From contig NZ_CP031841.1 of NCBI RefSeq assembly GCF_003432385.1, positions 2,767,579 to 2,831,578 of the forward strand: a stretch of DNA of 64,000 nucleotides, written 5' to 3'. Every line of letters begins with the position of its first letter. The first letter of the stretch is position 1. This document shows, one piece after another, positions 17,988 to 27,968 of the stretch. The translations under genes were made by a program, and so were the position numbers. Origin of the DNA: Breoghania sp. L-A4 (GTDB lineage: Bacteria > Pseudomonadota > Alphaproteobacteria > Rhizobiales > Stappiaceae). A model generated the notes under the pieces. It worked only from the letters and a program-made list of their open reading frames with translations. It was not told the origin of the DNA and made no database searches.

Positions 17988-19019
17988 ATGCCCCACATCC
18001 AGACCCCGTCCACCGCAAGCCGGTACGAAGGCGACGTGCCCGACGGGCTCATCGAGCACATCCGCTCACACGTTGAGGAATTCGGCCTTCCGGTGGATGC
18101 ATCCGGCGCGCGCCTGACCGTCCGCTACGCCGACTCCGAAGTCGCGCTCCAGGCCGGACGCGCGTCGCTCGACGTGACCATCACGGCGGGAACGGAAATC
18201 TCCCTCCACAAGACCCGCGAAAGCGTCATCTATTTGCTCGATCACGTCTTCCCGCAGGCCAGCGCTTCAATGGCATGGAGCGGCGTGGACACCGGCCGCC
18301 GCCATCCGCCGAACTTCCATTTCGCGAGCGTTTCCGGCGTCCGCAGGGTCTCTGCGAATTTCATGCGCATCGAGATGGACTGCGACGCGATCGCGGCGCT
18401 GTCGAGCGGCGGCATGCATTTCTCCCTGCTGCTGCCGCCGAAGGGGCATGCCCCCGTCTGGCCGGCGCTCAACGCAATGGGGCGCACCACTTGGCCCGAC
18501 GGAGACGACGCGCTGCACCGCGCCGCCTACACCTTCGTCGATCTGGACGAGGCCGCCGGCCGCTTCACCTTCGATCTGTTCGAGCACGATGGCGGACGGA
18601 CAACCCAGTGGGCGCGAGCAGTGAAACCGGGCGCCGTCGTCGGCATCGCCGGGCCGGGTGGCGGCGACTTCCCGCAAGGCGATCGCCTGTTCATGGCCGG
18701 AGACGAGACCGCGATCCCCGCCATCCGGCGTATCCTGGCCGCCTCGCCGGATACGCGGCAGGGAACCGTGTTCATCGAAACCGGCGATCCAGCCGATCGA
18801 TGCGACCTGCCCCGTCCCGCGAGCATCGACGTCCACTGGACTGAGCGCGGCACGGAACCGGACCTGCTGACACGCATCAAGGAGACCACCCTGCCCGCCG
18901 ACGAGACCTTCGTCTGGGTCGCCGCCGAACAGAGCCTCGTGCGCGCGGCCAGGGACCATTTCCGGAAATCGGGTGTCGCGCGGACCAGCTGCTACTTCTC
19001 GGCCTATTGGACGCGATAG
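17988..19019 (+). CDS. Siderophore-interacting protein (FAD ferric-siderophore reductase) with N-terminal DUF2218
   Basis: 343 aa, ATG 17988 behind CGGGAG. Residues 1-95 resemble the DUF2218 domain (SRYEGDVPDGLIEHIRSHVEEFG). Residues about 110-230 form the SIP FAD-binding barrel, with RVSANFMRIEMDCD and YTFVDLDEAAGRFTFDLFEHD. The C-terminal NAD(P)-binding part has LFMAGDETAIPAIRRIL and WVAAEQSLVRAARDHFR. Such cytoplasmic flavoenzymes release iron from imported siderophores by reduction. Same operon as the TetR gene and opposite the receptor. Confidence 0.92.
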   Translation: MPHIQTPSTASRYEGDVPDGLIEHIRSHVEEFGLPVDASGARLTVRYADSEVALQAGRASLDVTITAGTEISLHKTRESVIYLLDHVFPQASASMAWSGVDTGRRHPPNFHFASVSGVRRVSANFMRIEMDCDAIAALSSGGMHFSLLLPPKGHAPVWPALNAMGRTTWPDGDDALHRAAYTFVDLDEAAGRFTFDLFEHDGGRTTQWARAVKPGAVVGIAGPGGGDFPQGDRLFMAGDETAIPAIRRILAASPDTRQGTVFIETGDPADRCDLPRPASIDVHWTERGTEPDLLTRIKETTLPADETFVWVAAEQSLVRAARDHFRKSGVARTSCYFSAYWTR

Positions 19020-19236
19020 ACAACGTCCGGTCTTTCGACGATACCGGCGGCCTGTCCCTGCGGACCGCGGATTTCGCGGCCCCTCCCCGCACGCGCGCCA
19101 GGGTGGTGGCAGCAACCCGCCATCCTCTCTCTCGGATGCGATGGCGGCGGTTGCTTTCAAATTTGACAGGCCGGGGCCTTTGAATGATTGCATAGTGGGA
19201 CCGCCGTACTCCGCCGCCGCCCCAGGATACAACCCC

Positions 19237-20637
19237 ATGCCGCACCTTCGAATCCTGACCCTCACGTTTCTGGCCGCGATCTGCCTGTCCGGCGCCGTGT
19301 GGTCGCAGGATTCTGTCGCGCCGGCGGGTCCGACCATCGAGATCGGCGATGCTGTCACGGCCGATACGGAAATCCGCCGCCGCATCGAGAAGATTTTTGA
19401 CGAAATCGAGGGACTGGGCGGCATCCGGGTCAGCGTCAGTTCCGGCGTCGTCACGCTCAGCGGTCAGGTCGACGAGGCGCCGCTGGCGCGCAAGGCGGAG
19501 GATCTGGTCAGCCGCGTCGCCGGCGTGGTGGCGATCGAGAACACGCTCACCGAGCAGACCGCCGTCGGCGAGCGGCTGAAACCCGTTATCGGCCGCTTCG
19601 AGAAACGCCTGCGGCAGATAGTCGACTATTTGCCGCTGGTGCTGGTCGCAATCCTGGTCTGGCTGCTGATCGCACTCGTCGGCTGGTTCGCCACCACCCG
19701 CAAACAGCCCTGGAGCTGGCTCACGCCCAATGCCTTCATCGCCGATCTGTTGCGCCAGACCGTGTGGCTGGCCTTTCTCATGCTCGGCGCCGTCTTGGCG
19801 CTCGACATTCTCGGCGCCACCGCCGTGCTCGGCACGATCCTCGGCGCCGTCGGCATCATCGGTCTGGCCATCGGTTTCGCCGTCAAGGACACGGTGGAAA
19901 ACTACATCGCCTCGATCCTGCTGTCGGTGCGCCAGCCGTTCCAGCCGCGCGATTTCATCGCGCTGGAGGGCGTGGAGGGTTTTGTCATCCGCCTGACCTC
20001 GCGCGCCACCATCCTAATGGACGTCGACGGCAACCACATCCGCATCCCCAACGCCAGCGTGTTCAAGGCAAACATTGTCAACTACACCCGCAATCCGGAG
20101 CGCCGGTTTTCGTTCGACCTCGGCGTCGACGCCGACAGCGTGCTGCATGAGGCGCTCGATGTGTGCCACGATACGCTCGACAGCCTGGACTTTGTGCTCA
20201 AGGATCCCGAACCCGCCGCATGGATCGAGAAGGTGGGCGATTCCAACGTGCTGATCGGCGTTGCCGGCTGGATCAACCAGACAGAGACCGATTTCATCAA
20301 GGCCCGCTCGGAGGCCATCCGCAGCGTCAAGGCGGCGCTGGAGACGGCCGGATTCGCCCTGCCCGAACCGATCTACCGGCTCCGGTTCGATGAGGGCGCG
20401 CCAGTGGCGGCCCGCCCCGGCAGCGCACCGGGCGAGCCGGAGAAGCCGGGTGCGAGACGCACCGCGGAACCGGCACCGCAGCAACCGGCGGAAACCACGC
20501 CGAGCCGGCAGGTCACCGACACCGGCGTCGATCCTTCCGTGCTGCGCAAGGTCGACGACGAACGCAGCCAGGCCGACGGCGGCGATTTGTTGTCGGAGGA
20601 CGGGCCGGACGAACTGGGCGCCCGCCCGGTCGTATGA
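19237..20637 (+). CDS. Mechanosensitive channel of the MscS family with N-terminal BON domain
   Basis: 466 aa. Signal peptide (to about residue 24, VWSQD), then a BON lipid/periplasmic domain at about 45-110 (RIEKIFDEIEGLGGIRVSVSS ... GVVAIENTLTEQ). Three membrane segments follow; the pore helix is GTILGAVGIIGLAIGFAVKDTVENYIAS, and the MscS beta domain begins QPFQPRDFIALEGVEGFV with IRIPNASVF. A 70-residue charged, Pro-rich tail ends the protein. The channel releases solutes on hypo-osmotic shock. The 217 bp before it contain no gene. It appears to be a stand-alone gene. Confidence 0.9.
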   Translation: MPHLRILTLTFLAAICLSGAVWSQDSVAPAGPTIEIGDAVTADTEIRRRIEKIFDEIEGLGGIRVSVSSGVVTLSGQVDEAPLARKAEDLVSRVAGVVAIENTLTEQTAVGERLKPVIGRFEKRLRQIVDYLPLVLVAILVWLLIALVGWFATTRKQPWSWLTPNAFIADLLRQTVWLAFLMLGAVLALDILGATAVLGTILGAVGIIGLAIGFAVKDTVENYIASILLSVRQPFQPRDFIALEGVEGFVIRLTSRATILMDVDGNHIRIPNASVFKANIVNYTRNPERRFSFDLGVDADSVLHEALDVCHDTLDSLDFVLKDPEPAAWIEKVGDSNVLIGVAGWINQTETDFIKARSEAIRSVKAALETAGFALPEPIYRLRFDEGAPVAARPGSAPGEPEKPGARRTAEPAPQQPAETTPSRQVTDTGVDPSVLRKVDDERSQADGGDLLSEDGPDELGARPVV

Positions 20638-20749
20638 TGCCAGCGGCAGCAATGCGGTTGCACGCGTCCATGGCGCACGGGGTTCCCTTGCCGAGAACAA
20701 GACCGGGGTACGCCTCGCGCATTAAAGGACCTGCCGGGCCCGTTGCAGC

Positions 20750-22399
20750 TTACCGCTTGACGAGCCCCGGATGCGCGCGGCGGATGACCGGCGAGACGAC
20801 CTGATCGCTGACGGGCACATCCCAGACCGCGGCCCCGCCGGTGCGCTGGAAATCGGCGATGAGCCCCGGCAGCACGGAGAGGTCGGTGACGGTCTCGCCG
20901 CCGATGCCGAAACCGCGCGCGATCGCGGCAAGATCCGTGCGCCCGAACACCGCGCCCGCATCCGACAGGCCTTCGGCGCGCAGCTTGTGAATTTCCGAGC
21001 CGTAGGCGCCGTCGTTCAGCACAATGATAAGAATGTTGAGCCCGTGCCGGCGGATCGTCTCAAGCTCCTGCACGTGCATCAGCAGGCTGCCGTCACCGTC
21101 GAACATGACGATGGGCCGCTCGGGACACGCTGCCGCCGCGCCCATGGCGAAGGAAATCCCGTTGCCGATAGCGCCGAATTCGCGGATCGTCAGGAAACGC
21201 TCCTGCGGCCGGCGCGGCATCTGCGCGAAATAATACGAGCAATGCCCGGATGAATTGACCAGTTCCCAGTCCATCGGGATTGCCGCGTCGAGCGCCGTGA
21301 CCACGTCGCGCGGATCGTGCACGCCCGCTTCCGCCGGAAAATCCATGCCGTCGGCCGGCGTCGTGGCGATGGCCTCCGCCAGCGCTGCAGACCGCCATCG
21401 CGCGGCGCGCGCCGCGATCGCCGCGCACAGCGCCTCGGTTCCCAGCCGGGCGTCGGCGCGCAGATGCGTGTCGATCGCCACCCGGCCCTGGCTCAGGGTG
21501 ATCGGTTCCACGTCGATCTGCAGCACTCGCGCCTTGGGCCACAGCTTGCCCGCGTCCGCGTTGTGGCGTGCGACCGAACATCCGACCGCGATCACCAGAT
21601 CCGCCTCTGCGAGACACTGGCGCGCCATGTCGGAGGAGAACCCGCCCGCGATGCCGATGGAGTAAGGATCATCGTGAAACAGTCCGCGCGCGGGCAGCGA
21701 GGTGGCCAGCAGCCCGTCGCATTTCTCCGCAAGCGCCTTGCAGGCTTGGGCCGCCCCGGCTTCGACCGCGCCCATGCCGGCCATCACCACGATCTTGCCA
21801 GCGCCGTCGACAAGCCTGGCGATCCGCGCCAGATCATCCGCGTTGGCCGGCATCGGCGAGACGACCGGCATCAGGTCCTTCGAGGGCGCGGGCAGCTTGG
21901 TGCTGCCTTCCCATAGAAGGTCCTGCAGATCGAACGGCACGCCGATGACGACGGGACGCCGCTCGCGCCGCGCCTGCACGAAAGCGTCGCGGATGGCCGT
22001 GGGCATGCGCGCGGGCCAATGCAGGCTGTGATAGGCCGCGCCTGTCGCGGTCACCAGCGGCGCCTGGTCGATTTCCTGATTGTACCAGCCGGTCTTCAGC
22101 GGCGCCTCGCCTGCGATCACCACCAGAGGCAAATGCGCGCGCACCGCCGCCGGCAGCGCGGTCATCAACTGCGTCAGACCCGGCCCGCAGGTCACCGTCG
22201 CAAGTCCGATGTCGCCGGTCTTGCGCGCGTACGCCATGGCGGCGGCCACCGCGCAGTGCTCATGCCGGACATAGATCATCCGGCAGCCCGCCTCGCCCAG
22301 GCGTGTGGCGAAATTCATGTTCGCATCACCCATGAGGGCGAAGCAGGCGCCGGCGCCTTCCTGCGCGACGGTGCGCGCGATCATGTCGTAGGTGTGCAT
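20750..22399 (-). CDS. Thiamine-diphosphate-dependent enzyme (acetolactate synthase-like)
   Basis: 549 aa, ATG 22399 behind GGAGCG. Three-domain ThDP enzyme: N-terminal PYR domain with the catalytic Glu in [16 protein letters not shown], a central Rossmann domain ([18 protein letters not shown]), and the C-terminal PP domain with the ThDP/Mg motif [21 protein letters not shown]...LND. Members decarboxylate 2-keto acids or join them to aldehydes; the true substrate is unknown, and acetolactate synthase is unlikely as no small subunit is near. It lies downstream of the tct operon on the same strand but a strong hairpin at 22524 separates them. Confidence 0.85.
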   Translation of the reverse strand: MHTYDMIARTVAQEGAGACFALMGDANMNFATRLGEAGCRMIYVRHEHCAVAAAMAYARKTGDIGLATVTCGPGLTQLMTALPAAVRAHLPLVVIAGEAPLKTGWYNQEIDQAPLVTATGAAYHSLHWPARMPTAIRDAFVQARRERRPVVIGVPFDLQDLLWEGSTKLPAPSKDLMPVVSPMPANADDLARIARLVDGAGKIVVMAGMGAVEAGAAQACKALAEKCDGLLATSLPARGLFHDDPYSIGIAGGFSSDMARQCLAEADLVIAVGCSVARHNADAGKLWPKARVLQIDVEPITLSQGRVAIDTHLRADARLGTEALCAAIAARAARWRSAALAEAIATTPADGMDFPAEAGVHDPRDVVTALDAAIPMDWELVNSSGHCSYYFAQMPRRPQERFLTIREFGAIGNGISFAMGAAAACPERPIVMFDGDGSLLMHVQELETIRRHGLNILIIVLNDGAYGSEIHKLRAEGLSDAGAVFGRTDLAAIARGFGIGGETVTDLSVLPGLIADFQRTGGAAVWDVPVSDQVVSPVIRRAHPGLVKR

Positions 22400-22523
22400 A
22401 TCGCTCCGTTCCCGTGCCGGGCGACATCCGCCGCGCCACCGCTCGGCCGTGCGCGAACGCCGCTCCGGTCGCATTGATATCGTATCGCTCATGGCCACGG
22501 CGCCGCGTCAGACCCGGCAGACG

Positions 22524-22553
22524 GCGGTCCCGCGACATCTGTCGCGGGACCGC
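22524..22553 (-). terminator. Terminator hairpin after the tctC-tctAB operon
   Basis: A perfect 14-bp stem (GCGGTCCCGCGACA and its reverse complement) with a 2-base TC spacer, 8 bp beyond the tctAB stop codon. There is no U-tract, but position and strength make termination or mRNA-end protection likely. Confidence 0.6.
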
Positions 22554-22560
22554 GTGCGCA

Positions 22561-24576
22561 TCAGACCAGCGGCCACGGCAGCCGGACGAACTCCTGCAAC
22601 AGGCCCGGCGGAAAGTCCCGGTGCAGCGTGTCGGCGAGGAAGCAGATCGCCGCGATGCCCGCCGCCGACATGACCAGCGTCCTCACCCAGCCCAACCCGC
22701 CGCGGATACGGAAGAAGGCAACCATGAAGATGGCCAGCGCCAGAATGAACCCCAGCAGCGAGGACAGCACAAGCAGGCCGGCGAACCAGCCCAGGGTCAC
22801 CCACAGGCCGTGCGGCGCATGAAAATCCTCGCCCGCGGCCTCGCGATCGGCGAAGACAAGGTCGTCCTCGGGTGCGCGCATCATGCGCACCAGAAGCGCC
22901 AGCAGCGCGATGATCCCGACCGTCGCGACCGTCATCGGGAAGATCTTGTCCGACACCAGGCTGATCCGCGCCGCGTCGATCCAGGCGACCGACGTGTAGG
23001 CGAGCATCGCCAGCAGGAAGATCAGCGGCGCGCGCTTCTGCCCTGAATGGACGTCGCCCTCGGACATGATCTGCTTTGCCTGCCGCAACCCGATGATCAC
23101 CGAGACGATGGTGACCAGCGCGATGCCGATGACGATCGGCGAGGCCACGTATTCCAGCCCCTGCGCCATGCCGAGGCGGAACTTGAAGCTGGCGATCTGA
23201 TGCGCGTTGTTGGCGAAGTTCTCCACCTGGTCCGACAGCACGAAACCGATCAGGAAGGCGGGACGCGACCAGTCGAAGCGGCGCAGGAAGATGCCGAGCA
23301 CGCCGATCGAGAACAGCGACACCAGATCGCCCAGCGACTGGCCCGACTGGAACGCGGCAAACGCGATCATCATGAACAGATAGGGCGCCAGCAGCGTGAA
23401 CCGGATGGTCGTCAGCTTGGCGATGCCGCCCGACAACGCAATGCACAGGCCGGCACCCACGACATTGGCCAGAGCGAGCGACCAGACGATCGTATAGGTG
23501 ACGTCCAGATTGTTCTGGATCAGTTGCGGTCCGGCATCGATGCCGAGCAGCGCCAGGCCGCCGATGAACACCGCCATGGAGCCCGATCCGGGAATACCGA
23601 AGATCAGTGTGGGAACGAGCCCGCCGCCTTCCTTGGCGTTGTTGGAGCTTTCCGGTCCGATCACACCGCGCACGTCGCCGGATCCGAACCGGGATTTGTC
23701 CTTGGCGGTCTGCACCGTGTGGCCATAGGCGATCCAGTCGACGACAGAACCACCGAGACCCGGGATCACGCCGACGATCACGCCGATGATGGAACAGCGG
23801 ATCGACAGCCAGATGTTCTGCCACCAGTCGCGCACGCCCTGCGTCCAGCCGGCGCCCAGCTTCGCGTCCCTGGCGATCGATTGATCGTGCCGCAAGAGGC
23901 CGATGATTTCCGGCACCGCGAAAATGCCAAGGCCGACGACCACCAGCTTGATACCGTCGATCAGGTAGGGAACGTCATAGGTCGACATGCGCAGGGAACC
24001 GCCCGCGCCCGCCTCACCGATCGAGCCGACCAGCAGCCCGAGACACGCCGCGCCAAGCCCCTTCAGCGGCAACCGGCCCGCCATGACGGCGACCATGCTG
24101 AGGCCGAGAACCGTCACCATCAGCATTTCCGGCGTGCCGAAGGCGAGCACCAGGGGGCGCGCGATCAGAATGAAGAATGTCAGCACCGAGGCGCCAAGCA
24201 GGCCGCCGAACAGCGACGACGCGAAAGCAGCGGACAGGGCCCGGGCCGCCTCGCCCTTCCGCGCCATGGGAAAGCCGTCCAGCACAGTCGCCTGGCTGGC
24301 GGATGATCCCGGGATGCCCATCAGCACAGAGGCGAAGGTGTCGGACGTGGGCACGACCGCGATCAATCCCACCATCAGCGCCAGACCAGAAACCGGATCC
24401 ATGCCGAACATGAAGGGCAGCACCAGGGAAAGGCCCGCGATCCCGCCCAAACCGGGAAACACCCCGACCGAAAGCCCCAGAACGACGCCAAGGACGAGAT
24501 ACATGATCTGCTGCGGCTGCAGGATGAGCGAAAACGCTTCGCCAAGCGCAGGCAGCGCTGTAGCAAGAATGTCCAT
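22561..24576 (-). CDS. tctA: Tripartite tricarboxylate transporter, fused TctA-TctB permease
   Basis: 671 aa, longer than usual TctA (about 500). Residues 1-500 are TctA: VGVFPGLGGIAGLSLVLPFMFG, LMGIPGSSASQATVLDGFPMARKG, VGVIPGLGGSVVDWIAYGHTVQ and IFGIPGSGSMAVFIGGLALLG, the repeated PGLGG/GIPGS pattern. From about 520 a second, four-helix TctB-like region follows (APLIFLLAMLAYTSVAWIDAARISLVSDKIFP ... LADTLHRDF). The fusion supplies both membrane subunits in one chain. Preceded by tctC, from which it is separated by a strong intercistronic palindrome. Confidence 0.9.
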   Translation of the reverse strand: MDILATALPALGEAFSLILQPQQIMYLVLGVVLGLSVGVFPGLGGIAGLSLVLPFMFGMDPVSGLALMVGLIAVVPTSDTFASVLMGIPGSSASQATVLDGFPMARKGEAARALSAAFASSLFGGLLGASVLTFFILIARPLVLAFGTPEMLMVTVLGLSMVAVMAGRLPLKGLGAACLGLLVGSIGEAGAGGSLRMSTYDVPYLIDGIKLVVVGLGIFAVPEIIGLLRHDQSIARDAKLGAGWTQGVRDWWQNIWLSIRCSIIGVIVGVIPGLGGSVVDWIAYGHTVQTAKDKSRFGSGDVRGVIGPESSNNAKEGGGLVPTLIFGIPGSGSMAVFIGGLALLGIDAGPQLIQNNLDVTYTIVWSLALANVVGAGLCIALSGGIAKLTTIRFTLLAPYLFMMIAFAAFQSGQSLGDLVSLFSIGVLGIFLRRFDWSRPAFLIGFVLSDQVENFANNAHQIASFKFRLGMAQGLEYVASPIVIGIALVTIVSVIIGLRQAKQIMSEGDVHSGQKRAPLIFLLAMLAYTSVAWIDAARISLVSDKIFPMTVATVGIIALLALLVRMMRAPEDDLVFADREAAGEDFHAPHGLWVTLGWFAGLLVLSSLLGFILALAIFMVAFFRIRGGLGWVRTLVMSAAGIAAICFLADTLHRDFPPGLLQEFVRLPWPLV

Positions 24577-24598
24577 GTTATTGCTTTCGAAGGAAGCA

Positions 24599-24626
24599 GT
24601 CCCCGCGCGTCATGACGCGCGGGGAC
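24599..24626 (-). terminator. Intercistronic 28-bp perfect palindrome between tctC and tctA
   Basis: GTCCCCGCGCGTCA followed directly by its reverse complement, 7 bp after the tctC stop and 22 bp before the tctA start. It probably limits readthrough or stabilises the tctC message so the binding protein exceeds the permease. Confidence 0.6.
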
Positions 24627-24633
24627 GAAAGGA

Positions 24634-25743
24634 TTACTTCAGCGTGACGCCGTAAGTGTCTTCCAGCCACTTGACCACGTAGGCCTTGGCTTCGGCGTTG
24701 ACCACGGTGCCGAGCTTCAGCGTCCTGTCCGCCTTCTTACCGGTCACCTGCGGATACACACCCAGGGTCGCTTCGCTCATCTTCGGGAAGTCCGGACGGG
24801 CGATGATCGCGTCAAACGCGGCCGTGTAGGTTTCCATCGCCTCTTCGGTCGCGCCCTTGGGCAGGAACACCATCTTCTGCGCCGGGAAGCCGGCGGTAAA
24901 GAACGCCTTCCAGGCATCCCAGGCTTCGCCCTCGGTCTTGCACGCGGGCGTCGCTTCGCAGACTTCCTTGAAGGACGGAATGTCGGGGAAGGTCGGATCG
25001 CGGACGATGTTGCCGTCGTCGTCAAGCGCGCCCCAGCTCATCATCGGCACGGCCTGACCGGATTCCACCAGCGGCACAACGCCCTTGAGATAGGCGGCGG
25101 AGGTCTGGTAGTCGATGTTGGCTTCGCCGCGCTCGAACATCAGCCGGCCGTCGCCGCGGCCCTTGATGCCGAAGATCGGCTCAACCGACATGCCGAGCAT
25201 CTGCCAGGCGAGAAGCGGCACGAGATCGAGACGCGTGGCGCCCTGGCTGCCCCAGATGAAGTTGATGCCGGCCAGACCCGATGCGTCGAGCCCATTCATC
25301 TTCTTGGCAATCTCAGGCGGCAGGAAGGCGACGCCGCCCGTGCCCGAGGCCAGCACGACGTTCCAATCGCCGTACTCATAACGCACGCGCGGATCACCGA
25401 GCAGATACGGGAACTGCGTGGAGCCGGAGGATCCGAAGATCACCGTGCCCTGCGTCTCCTCGAACGTCTGCTTCTGGAACCAGTTGGCGCCCTTGGTGGA
25501 ACCGGCGCCCGGCATGTATTTCACGACAACCGTCGGGTTGCCCGGCAATGCTTCGCTGAGCAGCGGCGCGTAGAAGTTGGCCCACTTGGCGGATCCGCCG
25601 GACTCCGAGAACGGGATCACGAATTCGACGGTCTTGCCGGAAAGATCGAGGCCCTCGGCATACGTCGCGGATGCGGTGGTGAGTGACGCCGCGATGACGG
25701 CAGCGCCCATTGCAGCCCTGCGGGCCGCCTGTGTAACGGTCAT
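24634..25743 (-). CDS. tctC: Tripartite tricarboxylate transporter substrate-binding protein TctC
   Basis: 369 aa with a signal peptide (cut near TYA-EG). Bug/TctC fold: GKTVEFVIPFSESGGSAKWANFYAPLLSEALPG carries the canonical P-f-xxGG-xD-like N-terminal loop, with SGGSAKW in place of GGxxD. KYMPGAGSTKGANWFQKQ, the substrate-binding loop, follows. The mature protein is long for the family (usual 300). It delivers a (tri)carboxylate in the periplasm. Start ATG 25743; divergent tctDE begin 100 bp away. Confidence 0.88.
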   Translation of the reverse strand: MTVTQAARRAAMGAAVIAASLTTASATYAEGLDLSGKTVEFVIPFSESGGSAKWANFYAPLLSEALPGNPTVVVKYMPGAGSTKGANWFQKQTFEETQGTVIFGSSGSTQFPYLLGDPRVRYEYGDWNVVLASGTGGVAFLPPEIAKKMNGLDASGLAGINFIWGSQGATRLDLVPLLAWQMLGMSVEPIFGIKGRGDGRLMFERGEANIDYQTSAAYLKGVVPLVESGQAVPMMSWGALDDDGNIVRDPTFPDIPSFKEVCEATPACKTEGEAWDAWKAFFTAGFPAQKMVFLPKGATEEAMETYTAAFDAIIARPDFPKMSEATLGVYPQVTGKKADRTLKLGTVVNAEAKAYVVKWLEDTYGVTLK

Positions 25744-25795
25744 GGTATTCCTCCCTATGTGCGGCCGGTTCTCCGGACTGGCCGCTCCTCAACCG

Positions 25796-25841
25796 AGCGA
25801 ACTTTCTTCGCTTGATGCATGAACCCTAAGCTGCGAAGCTT
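25796..25841. promoter_or_regulatory. Candidate control region between tctC and tctD
   Basis: Two short inverted repeats in the 100-bp divergent gap: AGCGAA-CTTTC-TTCGCT (25796-25812) and AAGCT-GCGA-AGCTT (25828-25841). They are plausible TctD sites, inferred from position alone. Confidence 0.35.
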
Positions 25842-25843
25842 GC

Positions 25844-26542
25844 GTGAAACTGACAACGGGTGATCTTTTGCGCATTCTCATCGTCGAAGACAATGACAGC
25901 GTCGCCAAAGGCATCGCCTACCGGCTCGAAGACCGTGGTCATGCAACCGACATTGTACATGACGGCCTTGCCGCCGACGAATTTTTGCGCGGCGACGGCA
26001 ACGACATCATCATTCTCGACATCAACTTGCCGCGTCTCGACGGCTTGAGCATCTTGCGCAATCTGCGCGCCAGAGGCGACCAGCGGCCTGTGCTGTTGCT
26101 GACCGCAAACGCCGACGTCGGCGCGCGGGTCGACGGGCTCGACGCCGGTGCCGACGACTATCTTCCCAAACCCTTCGACATGGATGAACTGGAAGCCCGC
26201 ATCCGCGCCCTGTCGCGCCGCCAGACCCAGCAGCTGCGCACCGTGCTGCGCGCCGGGCCCCTGGTGTTCGATGTCCAGACCCGGCAGGTCTTCGCCAACG
26301 ACGAGGCGCTGGAGATACCGCGGCGCGAGCTGGCCGTGATGGAGCTTCTGATGGCGGCGCAGGACCGCGTGGTGTCCAAGACGCGGCTGCACGAACAGGT
26401 TTACGGCACAGGCTCGGACTTCGAGGACAGCGCGATCGAGGCGCACATCTCGCGGTTGCGCAAGCGCATCAAGCCCTACGGCATCGATATCCGCGCGCAA
26501 CGCGGCCTGGGATACCGCCTTTCCGAGGCGCAACCTGCGTGA
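25844..26542 (+). CDS. tctD: OmpR-family response regulator TctD
   Basis: About 232 aa. Receiver domain with acidic pocket (ILIVEDNDS), phospho-acceptor D59 in IIILDINLPRLDG and K in YLPKPFD; C-terminal OmpR-type winged helix (RRELAVMELLMAAQDRVVSKTRLHEQVYG ... IEAHISRLRKRI ... RGLGYRL). Start GTG 25844 is uncertain; TTG 25868 (LRILIVEDN) also fits. Adjacent to tctE and divergent from tctC-tctA, the known arrangement for TctDE, which induces tricarboxylate uptake. Confidence 0.88.
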   Translation: MKLTTGDLLRILIVEDNDSVAKGIAYRLEDRGHATDIVHDGLAADEFLRGDGNDIIILDINLPRLDGLSILRNLRARGDQRPVLLLTANADVGARVDGLDAGADDYLPKPFDMDELEARIRALSRRQTQQLRTVLRAGPLVFDVQTRQVFANDEALEIPRRELAVMELLMAAQDRVVSKTRLHEQVYGTGSDFEDSAIEAHISRLRKRIKPYGIDIRAQRGLGYRLSEAQPA

Positions 26543-27893
26543 TGTCCGGCTCCCTGCGGCTGCGGCTGTTCGCAATCATCCTCGCGCCGCTGCTCGTCAT
26601 CTCGATCGGTATCGGCATCTGGCGCGTCAGCGAGGCGAAGGAAACCGCCCGCGGCCTCTACGACAAGAGCCTGCTGTTCACCGCGCTTGCCGTCTCGCGC
26701 GACGTGGCGCTCCTGGACGGCGACGCGATTTCCGCTGAGACCGAGAAGCTGTTGGGTGCGACCGCGGGCGGCCCCGTGCGCTACCATGTCTATGCGCCCG
26801 ACGGCGTCTTCGTCACAGGCTATGCGACCCCTCCGATCCCCGTGAGCAGCGTCTCCGACCAGAACGAGGCCTTCGCCTATTTCGATGCTGTGGACAAGGG
26901 CCGCGACGTGCGCGTCCTGCGCCTCAAATACGTGACGCAGATCGCCGGGTTCTCGGGATCCTTCACCTTCACCGTTTGGCAGGACGCCGCCGTGCGCCGG
27001 GAGTTTGCCCGCGTCCTGGCCATCCGCGCCTTCGCGAGCATCGCGGCGCTGATCGGCACGGCCGCCTTTCTGGTGTGGTTCGGCGTGAACCTGGGCCTCA
27101 AGCCGCTCTTCGATCTGGAAGAAGCAGTGTCGCGCCGCAACCCCGAGGATCTCAGTCCGATCCAGCGCACCGTACCGGTGGAAACCCAGGGGCTCGTCCA
27201 GCGCCTCAACCGGTTGTTCGCCCAGGTCACCAACTCCATGGAGGCGCAGGCCGCCTTCATTTCCGACGCCTCCCATCAGTTGCGCAACCCGATCGCCGGC
27301 GTCCGCGCGCTGGGGAGTCGATCCTAACGGCCAAAACCCTCAAGGCTGCCAAGGAGCGCGCCGCTGATCTCGTCGTCGCCGCCGCCAGAACCGGCGAATT
27401 GGCCGAAAACCTGATGACCCTGGAGCGCGCCCGCGCCGCCTCGCACAGCGCGCCGGTCGACATGGTCAATCTCGACGACATGCTTTCGGAGGTGGTCTCC
27501 AGATCGACCTGCGGCAGGGCCCCGGTCACCTTCCATCGCACGGAGGTCCCGCAGCGGATCGCCGCCGACGAGACCATGCTGCGCGAGGCCGTGAAGAACC
27601 TGATCGACAACGCCTGCGTGCATGGCGGCGAACGGCTGACGCGGATCGACATCCACCTCACCGGCACCGCCCGGCAGGCGAGGATCACCGTTTCCGACGA
27701 TGGCGACGGGGTCGATCCGGCCGACTTTCCGAAAATCCTGGCCCGCTTCGGTCAGGCCGATCCCGGCCAGGGCAGCGGCCTCGGCCTATCGATCACCGAG
27801 GCGATCGCGGAGCGGCACGGCGGCAAACTGATCCTCAACAAGGTCGCCCGGGGCTTCTCCGCGTCCCTGGTCCTACCCAAGCGGCGCGCCTGA
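26542..27893 (+). CDS. tctE: Sensor histidine kinase TctE, frameshifted in this sequence
   Basis: About 450 aa. Two membrane helices (about 10-28 and 160-182) bracket a periplasmic sensor domain; a HAMP-like linker leads to the HisKA box FISDASHQLRNPIAGVRAL with H245. The frame breaks at a G run at 27312-27315; one more base joins to ESILTAKTLKAAKERA. The HATPase domain then has the N box REAVKNLIDNACVHGG, G1 SDDGDGVD and G2 GQGSGLGLSI. ATG 26542 overlaps the tctD TGA (TGATG). It phosphorylates TctD in response to an external carboxylate. Confidence 0.87.
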
Positions 27894-27968
27894 GCGCCCC
27901 GCCACCGGGCGCACCAGCGCCGCGCGACTCTTCCGATTCCATTGAAACGATCCGCAAGCCCGCGCCGC

